Source of the DNA: Flammeovirgaceae bacterium 311
GTDB taxonomy: Bacteria; Bacteroidota; Bacteroidia; Cytophagales; Cyclobacteriaceae
Direction: 5' to 3'
NCBI GenBank assembly: GCA_000597885.1
Contig: CP004371.1
Span: forward strand, 5,150,001 to 5,214,000
DNA length: 64,000 bases
Part shown: one piece after another, positions 1 to 11,169 of the stretch
How the letters are laid out: the number at the start of each line of letters is the position of its first letter
Numbering within the stretch: position 1 is the stretch's first letter
Program-made: the position numbers and the translations under genes
The notes under the pieces: generated by a model
What the model was told of the DNA's origin: nothing
The model's database searches: none
Seen by the model: the letters and a program-made list of their open reading frames with translations, nothing else

Positions 1-2515
<2,515 letters not shown>

Positions 2516-2572
2516 TGCAGTGGATCCTTCCAGAGCGTAAGCGCTGAAAATACCCCACCTGTTTCCTCTCAC

Positions 2573-2663
2573 TTTTACATGTCATTTATGACATTGTTTT
2601 ACATGTCATGTTTTTAGCATGACGTGCTTTTACATGCCATTGATGACATTATTTTACATGTCA
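2573..2663. repeat. Tandem hairpin repeats in the 23S-5S spacer
   Basis: A 12-13 base unit (ttttacatgtcat, with one copy reading ttttacatgccat) occurs four times, starting at 2573, 2597, 2628 and 2652. Copies one and three are each followed by an inverted partner (atgacatt), so the RNA could form short hairpins such as atgtcat-tt-atgacat. The array lies in the transcribed spacer between 23S and 5S rRNA. It could take part in precursor processing, or it could be a neutral expansion; the sequence alone does not decide. Confidence 0.75.
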
Positions 2664-2739
2664 AAAGATTATGTAGTAGATCTAAAGCAAAAGCTAAAGA
2701 TGCTATTGCAGGCTGATAAAAGATCAGCTAAGTTAATAA

Positions 2740-2849
<110 letters not shown>

Positions 2850-2860
2850 CATTTATACAC

Positions 2861-2892
2861 AAGCCTCACAGTTTACTGTGAGGCTTTTTTTT
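2861..2892 (+). terminator. Rho-independent terminator of the rRNA operon
   Basis: Stem aagcctcacag / ctgtgaggctt with a short ttta loop, followed by a run of eight T. It begins about 12 bases after the 5S gene. Confidence 0.93.
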
Positions 2893-3456
2893 GCCCCTGA
2901 CCCTGCAGATAGCTCTTAGATAACTCTGGATGGGGCTTTTTTTGTGCCTGACTCCCCTGTGCATGCCAGATCGAGGTCAGGCTGTAACTGGAGGAAATCT
3001 TCCACTAGACCTGCTCCCGCCGCACAACTCCTGGCGGGTGGTAATCTTCCTGAAGCATCATGGCTTCAACTTCTAGAAATATAGATTACCAAACTAACTT
3101 TTTTGTTTTCTTTTGTGTTGCTAGCATTTTATCTAAGGTTAGTTATTATAGCTTATGTATGTTGAGTTGACACAAAAAGACTTGCGCAATATAGCTAACG
3201 GCTTTTAAGTGGGGAGGTGGGATTTAAGAATCTCCACAACCTTATAGTTAGATCCAGGCTCTTGTTTAAAGAGTTGAAATATGATAAGATAATTTGGAGT
3301 ATTGACTCAAGGTGTGCTACATTGTCAGAGGGTAGTAAACTTTTTTATTTCAGGTTTTAATAGTTGCTGCTTTTTTTACACGCCAGGGCTGAAAAACAAC
3401 AAACAAATTCTATTGAATTTTGATGTATAGAATATACAGCCTACAAATTTTTAGAA
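2893..3456. other. Intergenic region, no gene seen
   Basis: About 560 bases between the rRNA terminator and the hydroxylase gene. I see no open frame with coding character, no tRNA and no clear consensus promoter. AT content rises toward 3450, as expected for the leader of the next gene. Confidence 0.6.
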
Positions 3457-4383
3457 ATGGATCAAATCATATTATACATTGACAAGCTAGAGTCATACAG
3501 CATTATGCCGTATGCAGTTCCTGTTTTACTTTCTTTGGTAGTAGTAGAATGGATTATCAGTACCAGGAAAAAAATCAAAATTTATGATCCTAAAGATTCT
3601 GCAGCCGCTACTGTTATTGGGCTTACTAATGTAGGTATAGGATTATTACTAAAGACAATCAACTTTACTTTTCTACTCTTCTTCTTTACGTTGATTCCAT
3701 GGAGAATCCCTACGGAGTGGTGGACCTTTGTATTATGCTTTATTGCAATAGATTTCTTTCGGTATTGGGCACACAGAATTGCTCATGAGCAACGATTCTG
3801 GTGGGCTACCCATGTAACACACCATTCATCAAAAGAATATAACTTCACCGTAAGCTTTCGCCTGGGCTGGACACAATACATAAAGATAATCTTCTTTGTG
3901 CCGGTAATCCTGATGGGTTTTGATCCTATAGTTTTCTTTTTATGCCACCAGATAGCAGTGCTGTATCAGTTCTGGATTCATTCCCCAATTATTAAAAGGT
4001 TGCCAGCTCCAATAGAATTTATTTTTGTAACTCCTTCCAATCACAGGGTACATCATGGTACTAACCCGCAGTACATTGATAAAAACTATGGTTCTACTTT
4101 TATCATATGGGACCGTTTGTTCGGAACCTTTGAACCAGAAGGAGAACAAGTAGTATACGGCATTACCAAACCCATCAAACATCCATACAACCCAATCTAC
4201 CTTAACTTTCATGAGTGGATTGACATCTGGTCTGATCTAAAGAAAAGCAAGACCTTCAAGGAGAGATGGGATATTCTGTTCGGACCTCCCGGTGGACCGG
4301 TATTGGAAACTGTACCGCTGCCTAAAGAAAAGGGCAATGGAAATTCTAAAATCACGCCATCTGCTGCCAAACCAGCTGCTTAA
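3457..4383 (+). CDS. Sterol desaturase / fatty acid hydroxylase superfamily protein
   Basis: An integral-membrane di-iron oxygenase of 308 residues. The histidine boxes of the superfamily are all visible: H106-x3-H110, H119-xx-H122-H123 and H196-xx-H199-H200, which would bind two irons. Hydrophobic segments lie at about 18-35, 55-80, 88-104 and 143-172. Known members hydroxylate or desaturate membrane lipids, sterols or carotenoids; the substrate cannot be read from the sequence. The C-terminal tail (after about residue 285) is polar and low in complexity. The gene stands alone: 5S rRNA is upstream, and the next gene begins 282 bases downstream. Confidence 0.9.
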   Translation: MDQIILYIDKLESYSIMPYAVPVLLSLVVVEWIISTRKKIKIYDPKDSAAATVIGLTNVGIGLLLKTINFTFLLFFFTLIPWRIPTEWWTFVLCFIAIDFFRYWAHRIAHEQRFWWATHVTHHSSKEYNFTVSFRLGWTQYIKIIFFVPVILMGFDPIVFFLCHQIAVLYQFWIHSPIIKRLPAPIEFIFVTPSNHRVHHGTNPQYIDKNYGSTFIIWDRLFGTFEPEGEQVVYGITKPIKHPYNPIYLNFHEWIDIWSDLKKSKTFKERWDILFGPPGGPVLETVPLPKEKGNGNSKITPSAAKPAA

Positions 4384-4423
4384 CACCACCTTTGTAACTA
4401 CTGATTCTCTTATATGCTTTCCT

Positions 4424-4457
4424 CACAGCTAACAGCGGCTGTGCTTTTTAAAAAGCA
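4424..4457 (+). terminator. Candidate terminator overlapping a 16-bp palindrome
   Basis: A six-base stem cacagc / gctgtg is followed by ctttttaaaa. The adjoining tgctttttaaaaagca (4442-4457) is itself a perfect palindrome. It lies 40 bases after the hydroxylase stop codon. The stem is short, so the call is tentative. Confidence 0.45.
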
Positions 4458-4665
4458 ACACCAGTTTAAATGAAAAAGGACAGGCTGAAGAGGTGCTGTG
4501 CATTACTTTTGAACTGGAGTACAGAATTTTATGCATGTATAATAACAGGAGAACTTACGGCAGTAGCGGGTATTTTACATATGATTAGTATTATTTGAAC
4601 GTTAATCAGGCCAAGGCTGATAAATGTATTTGTAATACGCCCACAGCTGCTTAATTTAGCTGAAC

Positions 4666-6666
4666 ATGAATTTGCTTGCTCCTGGTTATCTATATGCGCT
4701 TGCTGCGCTCGCCATTCCGGTTATCATACACCTGTTTCAGTTCCGTAAGGTTCGCAGGGTATATTTCTCCAATACCCGTTTTCTGGAACAGGTAAAACAG
4801 GTCAGCCAGACAAAGCGAAGGCTTAAGCACCTGCTTGTGCTGTTGTGCCGCCTGGCATTTCTACTCTTTTTGATCCTTACTTTTGCCCGTCCTTATATAC
4901 CGGGACCACATCAGGCAGAAGCTAAGCATGTAGACATCTACCTCGATAACTCCTATAGCATGACTAATGAGGTAGAAGAAGGCCTGACTGCTTTTGAAGC
5001 AGCCATCAGGTATGCAAATGGTATCCTGACAAATTATCCAAAAGGAACCAGGTTTAGGCTGCTAACAAATGGATTTGAATCGGCAGAGCAGTATTACTAT
5101 ACTGCTGAAGTGGTTGGTGATAAGCTGACAGAGTTGCAACTATCGGCCCGTAGCAGAAACATGGAAGAGGTGCTGGATAGAATCGCAGTCCGTTCAAATA
5201 GTGAAGAAGATGAGCTGCGTGATATTTTCCTGATCAGTGACATGCAGCGGAACAGCTGGCCAGAAAACTTGAATGGCTTGTCTGCCGACAGTACAAACAG
5301 GTACTTTCTGGTGCCGCTACAATATGAACAGCACAGAAATTTATTTATAGATTCTGTATACCTGGATAAGCCCTATTACCTGCCAAACCTCCAGAACACA
5401 CTGCAGGTGAGGGTAACAAATACAGGTGCCAGCACCACAGATGTTCCGCTAAAGCTTTCAGTTAATGGACGGCAGGTGGCAACGAGTACAGTTACAGTGC
5501 CTGCTAATGGCAAGGAATTGGTCTCTTTTCCGCTAAACTTTTCTATCGATAAGCTAAATGAGGCAAAGCTGGAACTGGTGGATTATCCTATAAATTTTGA
5601 TAATGAGTTCTACTTTGTGCTAAGAAAGGGAGACCCCGTTAATGTACTGGAACTAAGCCAGGATAATACTTTGTCGCCGGTGAGCAGGGTCTTTGGCGAT
5701 AGCAGCCTGTTTCGTCTGCGCAGCAGGCAGGCAGCGAACTTTAACTTTTCTGAACTGGGCTGGGCAGATCTGGTAGTGCTGAATAGTATACAGGATCCCT
5801 CTGCATCTGTTCTAACAGCATTACAGGAATTTACAGCAGCCGGAGGAAGTCTTGTTTATATTCCCCACCCGGAGGCTGCCGGCGGTACTGCCGATCAGGT
5901 TACAGAAAGAGTAGCCGTTCAGCCTGTGCAAACTGAAAATGCCATCAGGTTAGCACCACCAAACGTAGAAAACCCTTTCTTCGAAGGTATTTTTGAAGAA
6001 AATGATACTCGTTTTACTACCCCTCAGGCACGGCCGGTGGTAAGCTGGGCAGGCAGAGCCAATAATATCTTAATGATGCAAACCGGTGCCCCTTTTGCCG
6101 GCCAGATAGGAAATGTATGGTTGTTTGCTACGCCTTTAACAGATGCTTATACCAATTTTCACAGGCATGCCTTATTTGTGCCCGTCATGTATAAGATTGC
6201 GTTCGAGAGCAAAAGCATTACCAACCCGCTTTACTTTAATACCCAGCAGAGTGTTTTCAATGTACAGGTGGGCGAACAAACGCAAAACAAGGTTTACCGC
6301 TTAAAAAGACAGGGTGCCGAAATTATACCGGCTCAGCAGTATAGCAGCCGTTCATTGCTGCTGGATGTACCATCTTATACGCTTCAGCCCGGGTTTTATA
6401 CCCTCACGGCAGCAGACTCAGCAGAACAGCTGCTGGCCTTTAACCACGCAAAGGAAGAATCTATTCCGGAGCAGTTAGGCATGGAGACACTCAACGCCAG
6501 TGCCAGTGAATATTCGCATGTGGAGGTATTAAACGATGCCATTACGTTGAATGAAACCAACGAATTGCAAGCTAATTTTGGCGCTGTTATGCTGTGGAAG
6601 TGGACATTGTTGCTAGCTTTGCTCTTCCTCTTGTGTGAGGTGCTTCTAATACGTTTCTGGAAATGA
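4666..6666 (+). CDS. BatA-like membrane protein with von Willebrand factor A domain
   Basis: 666 residues. The N-terminus has the BatA/aerotolerance-type double membrane segment (about 7-25 and 56-75) with a basic stretch between. A vWA-like domain follows from about residue 88, with an intact MIDAS start D94-x-S96-x-S98. A long middle part probably forms beta-sandwich and glutamine-amidotransferase-like folds (inference), and a last membrane helix is at about 643-663. Such proteins are common in Bacteroidota next to dihydroorotase-like genes; their function is not established. The stop codon overlaps the start of the next gene by 4 bases, so they are translationally coupled. It appears to be the first gene of an operon that runs to 10967. 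Confidence 0.88.
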   Translation: MNLLAPGYLYALAALAIPVIIHLFQFRKVRRVYFSNTRFLEQVKQVSQTKRRLKHLLVLLCRLAFLLFLILTFARPYIPGPHQAEAKHVDIYLDNSYSMTNEVEEGLTAFEAAIRYANGILTNYPKGTRFRLLTNGFESAEQYYYTAEVVGDKLTELQLSARSRNMEEVLDRIAVRSNSEEDELRDIFLISDMQRNSWPENLNGLSADSTNRYFLVPLQYEQHRNLFIDSVYLDKPYYLPNLQNTLQVRVTNTGASTTDVPLKLSVNGRQVATSTVTVPANGKELVSFPLNFSIDKLNEAKLELVDYPINFDNEFYFVLRKGDPVNVLELSQDNTLSPVSRVFGDSSLFRLRSRQAANFNFSELGWADLVVLNSIQDPSASVLTALQEFTAAGGSLVYIPHPEAAGGTADQVTERVAVQPVQTENAIRLAPPNVENPFFEGIFEENDTRFTTPQARPVVSWAGRANNILMMQTGAPFAGQIGNVWLFATPLTDAYTNFHRHALFVPVMYKIAFESKSITNPLYFNTQQSVFNVQVGEQTQNKVYRLKRQGAEIIPAQQYSSRSLLLDVPSYTLQPGFYTLTAADSAEQLLAFNHAKEESIPEQLGMETLNASASEYSHVEVLNDAITLNETNELQANFGAVMLWKWTLLLALLFLLCEVLLIRFWK

Positions 6667-7946
6667 AAATTCTCATCAAAGACGTACGGGTGATCTCTCC
6701 CGGCTTTTCATCCGATACTTACCACATTCTTCTGGAAGACGGAATATTTCGTTCCATTGCCCCTTCTGCTTCTGCCCCTGAAACAGGAGCCGACCGGGTA
6801 ATCGACATTCCCAACCTTCACCTGTCGGCAGGATGGTTCGATTTGCGGGCTACCTTCGGAGAGCCCGGACTGGAGTATAAGGAAGACCTGGAGAGTGGCA
6901 GCAGTGCAGCTGCAGCAGGTGGTTATACCGATGTGCTGCTGATGCCTAATACAGAGCCGGTAGTAGATTCCAAGAATTCAGTTCATTTTATCAGAGGCAG
7001 CAGGCTAAGCAGCCCTACCCGTTTGCATGTGGCCGCAGCCGTAAGTCTGGGCGCTAAAGGTGAGCAGTTAACGGAGATTCTGGATTTACATAAAGCAGGC
7101 GCCCTTGCCTTTACAGATGGACTTCACCCGGTGTCGGATCCGGCCCTCATTGTACGTACGCTGCAGTACCTGCAGAAAACATCCGGACTCTTTCTGAATC
7201 AGCCGGTAGAGCCAAGGCTTACCTTGGGCGGGCAAATGCACGAAGGCATCAACAGCACCCTGCTGGGCATGAAGGGAATACCGGCAATGGCAGAAGAGAT
7301 TGCCCTGCAGCGCGATCTTGAACTGCTCCGTTATGCCGGAGGGCGTATGCACATTTCCTGCCTGTCTACAGCTGCTGCTGTGGCGCTGGTGCGTAAAGCC
7401 AAAGCCGAAGGTCTTGCCGTAACAGCAGATGTTGCTGTGCACAACCTTGTCTACACAGATGAGCTGCTGATGGAGTTCGATACCAATTTTAAGCTTAACC
7501 CGCCGCTGCGTTCAGAGCAGGACCGGCTGGCCCTGCTAAGCGGACTTCGTGATGGCACTATCGATGCCATTGTATCTGACCACCGGCCGGAGGATATTGA
7601 AAATAAGCGTTTGGAGTTTGATCTGGCGGCATTTGGTGCTATCAGTTTGCAAACAACTTATGCAGCCTTGTGCAGCCTGCCAGACCTGTCGCAGGAGTTA
7701 ATCGTGCAAAAACTTACCGAAGGTCCCCGTAAGGTGCTGGGATTGCCGCAGGTGCAGATTAGCGAGGGGCAGGAGGCATGTTGTACCCTTTTTGTGCCGG
7801 AGCTTTCATGGACTATGGACGAAAGCAGCAACCGCTCCCGTTCCGAAAACTCACCCTACTGGCAGCAGGAGCTGAAGGGAAAAGCTGTTGGGGTTATTGT
7901 ACATCAAAAGATTTATGTAGATGAAGACGGCATCAGGGTTGGCTGA
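6663..7946 (+). CDS. Dihydroorotase homologue lacking the zinc-binding histidines
   Basis: 427 residues with the full amidohydrolase/dihydroorotase layout. In active enzymes the N-terminal motif is D-x-H-x-H-x-R-E-P-G; here it reads D60-L-R62-A-T64-F-G66-E-P-G, so both histidines and the arginine are replaced. The later histidine ligand (HxE region) is N179, and no carboxylated lysine is evident in the GALAF segment near 146-150. The substrate-side segment KLNPPLR (278-283) and H230 and D306 are retained. Catalysis of the pyrimidine step is therefore doubtful. Known parallels are the non-catalytic PyrC' proteins that scaffold aspartate transcarbamoylase. It overlaps the genes on both sides (4 and 26 bases). 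Confidence 0.85.
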   Translation: MKILIKDVRVISPGFSSDTYHILLEDGIFRSIAPSASAPETGADRVIDIPNLHLSAGWFDLRATFGEPGLEYKEDLESGSSAAAAGGYTDVLLMPNTEPVVDSKNSVHFIRGSRLSSPTRLHVAAAVSLGAKGEQLTEILDLHKAGALAFTDGLHPVSDPALIVRTLQYLQKTSGLFLNQPVEPRLTLGGQMHEGINSTLLGMKGIPAMAEEIALQRDLELLRYAGGRMHISCLSTAAAVALVRKAKAEGLAVTADVAVHNLVYTDELLMEFDTNFKLNPPLRSEQDRLALLSGLRDGTIDAIVSDHRPEDIENKRLEFDLAAFGAISLQTTYAALCSLPDLSQELIVQKLTEGPRKVLGLPQVQISEGQEACCTLFVPELSWTMDESSNRSRSENSPYWQQELKGKAVGVIVHQKIYVDEDGIRVG

Positions 7947-8475
7947 TACAAAAGAAAAAGGTAGGAAGAGCTATCCCTGGTTAAGCACAGGCCTGAAATA
8001 TGGAATTACAGGAGGCGTTTTAGCCATCGTTTTTTTTCTGGTGATGTGGCTGCTGAAGGAAAATCCTCTAGGTATGCTGCGCCTTTTTGATTTTGTCATT
8101 CTGCCTGTTTTTATATTCTTTACCCTTAAAGAGTTTAGAGATTACCGGCAGGGGGGGAAGCTAACATATTCCCAGGGCATGACGGTAAGTTTTGTTTGTT
8201 ACACAAGCCTTGCCCTGATTTCTGCACTTTTTATCTTTATTTTTTTAACTTACGCAGATACAGGCTTGCTGTTAAGGCACCAGCAGGAAAATCTGGCGGT
8301 GCTTACAGATGATTCGCAGAGATGGATTGATGAATTGGGGCAGCAGACCTACGATAAAGCTATTGAAGAAGTTAAGCGTACATCAGCCTTAGATTTGGCA
8401 CTAGACGACCTGATCAAGAAGATTTTCATTGGCTTATTCCTTACAGGTATCATCACCCTTTTCTTAAAAAAATAG
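7921..8475 (+). CDS. DUF4199-like membrane protein (first of two)
   Basis: 184 residues with membrane segments at about 27-45, 53-68, 90-112 and 162-180, and a soluble stretch between the last two. The pattern of a kinked helix with a TYSQGM segment before the third helix matches DUF4199 proteins of Bacteroidota, whose role is unknown. The start at 7921 lies 26 bases inside the preceding gene; no later ATG would keep the first helix. It is followed 4 bases later by a second protein of the same build, which suggests a duplication and possibly a heteromeric membrane complex. Confidence 0.75.
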   Translation: MKTASGLADTKEKGRKSYPWLSTGLKYGITGGVLAIVFFLVMWLLKENPLGMLRLFDFVILPVFIFFTLKEFRDYRQGGKLTYSQGMTVSFVCYTSLALISALFIFIFLTYADTGLLLRHQQENLAVLTDDSQRWIDELGQQTYDKAIEEVKRTSALDLALDDLIKKIFIGLFLTGIITLFLKK

Positions 8476-8479
8476 ACCT

Positions 8480-9037
8480 ATGGAACCTGCAACGCACCAC
8501 AACAGTACAACAACCCATCCAACAGCACCTACCATATGGAGTAAAGGCTCCAAAGGTGGATTGATCACTGGCGCCGTCCTGGTTATTTTTTCTCTGCTAA
8601 TGTACCTGTTAGGAGAAGCTAATAATGCGTGGTTATCTGGTTTAACTACCCTGTTTTCTCTTATTATCGGAATTGCGCTGACCCACCGGGCTTTTAAAGA
8701 GGAGAACGAGGGCTTTATGACCTATGGACAGGGGCTTGGCCTGGGAAGTGTTTTGGGGCTGATTGCCGGTTTGTTGGTTGGCATTTTCAGCTTTATTTAT
8801 GTTAGCTTTGTTGATCCAAATGTAATGCAGGAAAGGCTGGATGAAACCAGGTACCAGTATGAGGAGATGGGCATGGCAGATTCACAAATTGACCAGTCAA
8901 TGGCAATGATGGAAATGATCTTCACACCAGGAATGACGTTCATTTTTAGCATCATCGGTTTGCTCTTCTATGCTTTCGTGCTGTCTCTCATCATTTCAGC
9001 CTTTACTAAGAACAACCATCCGGAGCACGTTTATTAA
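8480..9037 (+). CDS. DUF4199 membrane protein (second of two)
   Basis: 185 residues. Four membrane segments are visible at about 27-45, 53-68, 88-112 and 151-175. The TYGQG motif before helix three and the acidic, methionine-rich stretch (QERLDET to SMAMMEMIF, about 117-150) are typical of DUF4199. Function unknown. The gene ends directly before the glycosyltransferase start, with no gap, which ties it to envelope glycan or lipid work by position only. Confidence 0.85.
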   Translation: MEPATHHNSTTTHPTAPTIWSKGSKGGLITGAVLVIFSLLMYLLGEANNAWLSGLTTLFSLIIGIALTHRAFKEENEGFMTYGQGLGLGSVLGLIAGLLVGIFSFIYVSFVDPNVMQERLDETRYQYEEMGMADSQIDQSMAMMEMIFTPGMTFIFSIIGLLFYAFVLSLIISAFTKNNHPEHVY

Positions 9038-10009
9038 ATGTCAGAACGTATTGATATTTCGGTGGTGGTTCCTCTTTACAACGAAGAGGATTCACTGCCT
9101 GAATTGTGTAGTTGGATAAGCCGCGTGATGAAAGAACACGGCTTTACTTATGAAATTATACTGGTAGATGATGGCAGCTCCGACAGGAGTTGGTCAGTTG
9201 TACGCCAGTTGTTCGATACCAACCCCTACATCAGAGGTATTCGTTTTAACCGTAACTACGGAAAATCGGCGGCTCTAAATACAGGCTTCCATGCGAGCAG
9301 AGGCAATGTAGTTGTCAGTATGGATGCCGACTTACAGGACAGCCCGGATGAGGTACCTGAACTGTTCAGAATGGTAACCACTGGCGGCTATGACCTGGTA
9401 TCTGGCTGGAAACAGAAGCGCCATGATCCTATCGGTAAAACCGTTCCCTCAAAATTTTTTAACTGGGTTACCCGTAAAATCAGTGGCATTCCCCTGCATG
9501 ACTTTAATTGCGGACTTAAGGCCTACCGCTCCGAGGTGGTGAAGAACATCAACATCTATGGCGAAATGCATCGCTACATCCCCGTTATTGCAAAATGGAA
9601 AGGCTTCTCATCAATCGGTGAAAAAGTAGTTCAGCACAGAGCCCGCAAGTACGGCGAAACCAAGTTTGGCTGGCAACGCTTTGTTACAGGCTTTCTGGAC
9701 CTGATTTCCATTACCTTTGTCTCTAAATTCAGGCAAAAACCAATGCACTTTTTTGGAGTGCTGGGGGCTTTGTCTTTCCTCCTTGGATTTTTCATTACCC
9801 TTTGGATGATCGGTTGGAAAGTCTATAATAACCTGTACCTGCACCAGTCTGTACGGGGCGTAACCGATCAGCCCCTGTTTTTCCTGGCACTGGTTGCGCT
9901 TATTGTCGGGGTGCAGCTTTTCATGACTGGCTTCCTGGCCGAAATGTTTGCCATGATGACGGTAAGGGAAAACAACTACCTGGTGATTGAAAAGGTAGGA
10001 CTGCACTAG
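9038..10009 (+). CDS. Family 2 glycosyltransferase, membrane-anchored (dolichol-phosphate-mannose-synthase-like)
   Basis: 323 residues. The GT-A fold begins at residue 7 with VVVPLYNEE; the nucleotide-binding VDDGSSD is at 43-49 and the metal-binding D96-A-D98 follows. Two C-terminal membrane helices (about 232-258 and 282-305) match the polyprenyl-phosphate glycosyltransferase subgroup (DPM1/GtrB/ArnC-like), which moves a sugar from a nucleotide to undecaprenyl phosphate on the cytoplasmic face. The sugar cannot be read. It starts directly after the DUF4199 stop codon and ends one base before the next glycosyltransferase. Confidence 0.92.
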   Translation: MSERIDISVVVPLYNEEDSLPELCSWISRVMKEHGFTYEIILVDDGSSDRSWSVVRQLFDTNPYIRGIRFNRNYGKSAALNTGFHASRGNVVVSMDADLQDSPDEVPELFRMVTTGGYDLVSGWKQKRHDPIGKTVPSKFFNWVTRKISGIPLHDFNCGLKAYRSEVVKNINIYGEMHRYIPVIAKWKGFSSIGEKVVQHRARKYGETKFGWQRFVTGFLDLISITFVSKFRQKPMHFFGVLGALSFLLGFFITLWMIGWKVYNNLYLHQSVRGVTDQPLFFLALVALIVGVQLFMTGFLAEMFAMMTVRENNYLVIEKVGLH

Positions 10010-10010
10010 C

Positions 10011-10967
10011 ATGTACCGCTACTCCATTATTATTCCTGTCTATAACCGCCCGGAAGAGCTGGATGAGCTGCTGGAGAGCCTAAGCCAACAGCGTTTTACC
10101 GATTTTGAAGTACTGGTGGTAGAGGACGGCAGCAGCCGTCCTGCCAGACACATTGCAGAAAAATGGTCTGACAGGCTTACACTCCGTTACTTCTATAAAG
10201 AAAACACAGGTCAGGGCTTTAGCCGCAATTTTGGCTTTGAAAAGGCACAGGGGCAGTACCTGGTGGTGTTCGATAGCGATTGCCTTATTCCGGAGCACTA
10301 CTTTGAAGCTGTAGAAGCCCATCTGGCGCACGACCCACTGGATGCCTGGGGCGGCCCTGACAAAGCGCATAGCGGATTTACAGACATGCAAAAAGCAATC
10401 AGCTACAGCATGACCTCGCCTTTTACCACAGGGGGCATCAGAGGCGGAAAAAAAAGACTGGGCGCCTTCCATCCCCGCAGTTTTAACATGGGCATCAGCC
10501 AGCAGGTGTGGGAGAGTACCAGGGGTTACATCATTACCCGCATGGGCGAAGACATCGAATTCAGCATACGCATCAACAGCATGGGCTTTAAAACAGGACT
10601 GATTCCTGAAGCCTACGTATACCATAAACGGCGCACCAGCCTGCAGCAGTTTTACAGGCAACTACACTTTTTCGGAAGAGCGCGCATCAACATCGGCCGT
10701 TTTTTTCCAGAAGAAATAAAGCTGATCCATGCCTTTCCTGCAGCCTTCGTGGCAGGAACCCTCGTACTGGCCCTAAGCTGGCTCATCAGCAGCAAGCTTT
10801 TTCTGGCGCTTCTACTCCCATACCTGCTGTTTTTTCTGCTGATATTCATCGATAGCCTGCGCCAGAATAAAAGCCTGAAAGTAGCTGTTTTAAGCATAGC
10901 CGCAGCCTTCGTGCAACTCTGGGCCTACGGGATAGGGTTTATTGAAGAGGGATTGAAGAGGAAGTGA
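10011..10967 (+). CDS. Family 2 glycosyltransferase with C-terminal membrane helices
   Basis: 318 residues. The GT-A start is SIIIPVYNRPEE (5-16), VEDGSS lies at 37-42 and the DxD motif is D88-S-D90. A likely acceptor-site GEDIEFS motif is near residue 180. Two membrane helices close the protein (about 243-285). It differs from its neighbour in the catalytic and tail parts, so the two probably act on different sugars. It is the last gene of the operon that starts at 4666; no clear terminator follows, only AT-rich repeats. Confidence 0.92.
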   Translation: MYRYSIIIPVYNRPEELDELLESLSQQRFTDFEVLVVEDGSSRPARHIAEKWSDRLTLRYFYKENTGQGFSRNFGFEKAQGQYLVVFDSDCLIPEHYFEAVEAHLAHDPLDAWGGPDKAHSGFTDMQKAISYSMTSPFTTGGIRGGKKRLGAFHPRSFNMGISQQVWESTRGYIITRMGEDIEFSIRINSMGFKTGLIPEAYVYHKRRTSLQQFYRQLHFFGRARINIGRFFPEEIKLIHAFPAAFVAGTLVLALSWLISSKLFLALLLPYLLFFLLIFIDSLRQNKSLKVAVLSIAAAFVQLWAYGIGFIEEGLKRK

Positions 10968-11132
10968 TGTGTTAATTTGCTAATTGCTCAATGTGCTAAT
11001 GTGTTAATGATTAGGCCAGCAGGAGGCATTTCTCTTCTGCTATTAATTTCACATTGCAGTTTACAAGGGGCACCACTAAATTATAACTACTGAAGGTAAA
11101 TTAACTGATGCGGCTCCTAATTTGCACATTAG
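10968..11132. repeat. Short AT-rich repeats (tgtgctaat-type) with an inverted partner
   Basis: After the glycosyltransferase stop codon, tgtgttaat (10968), tgtgctaat (10992) and gtgttaatg (11001) follow each other with gctaatt in between. About 110 bases later the complementary form ctaatttgcacattag (11117-11132) appears. The arms could pair. Similar AT-rich short repeats occur between genes in many Bacteroidota genomes (general recollection). No gene is visible in 10968-11169. Confidence 0.5.
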
Positions 11133-11169
11133 TCGCAGCGGCGATCCGTCACAATGTTGAATTAGCATG

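Noticed and set aside
2573-2663. Possible CRISPR array
   Set aside because: Units are 12-13 bases with short irregular gaps and self-complementary halves, within an rRNA spacer; no cas genes are present.
4442-4457. 16-base palindrome as an operator
   Set aside because: It directly follows a stem and lies after a stop codon, so terminator use is simpler; no gene start is near.
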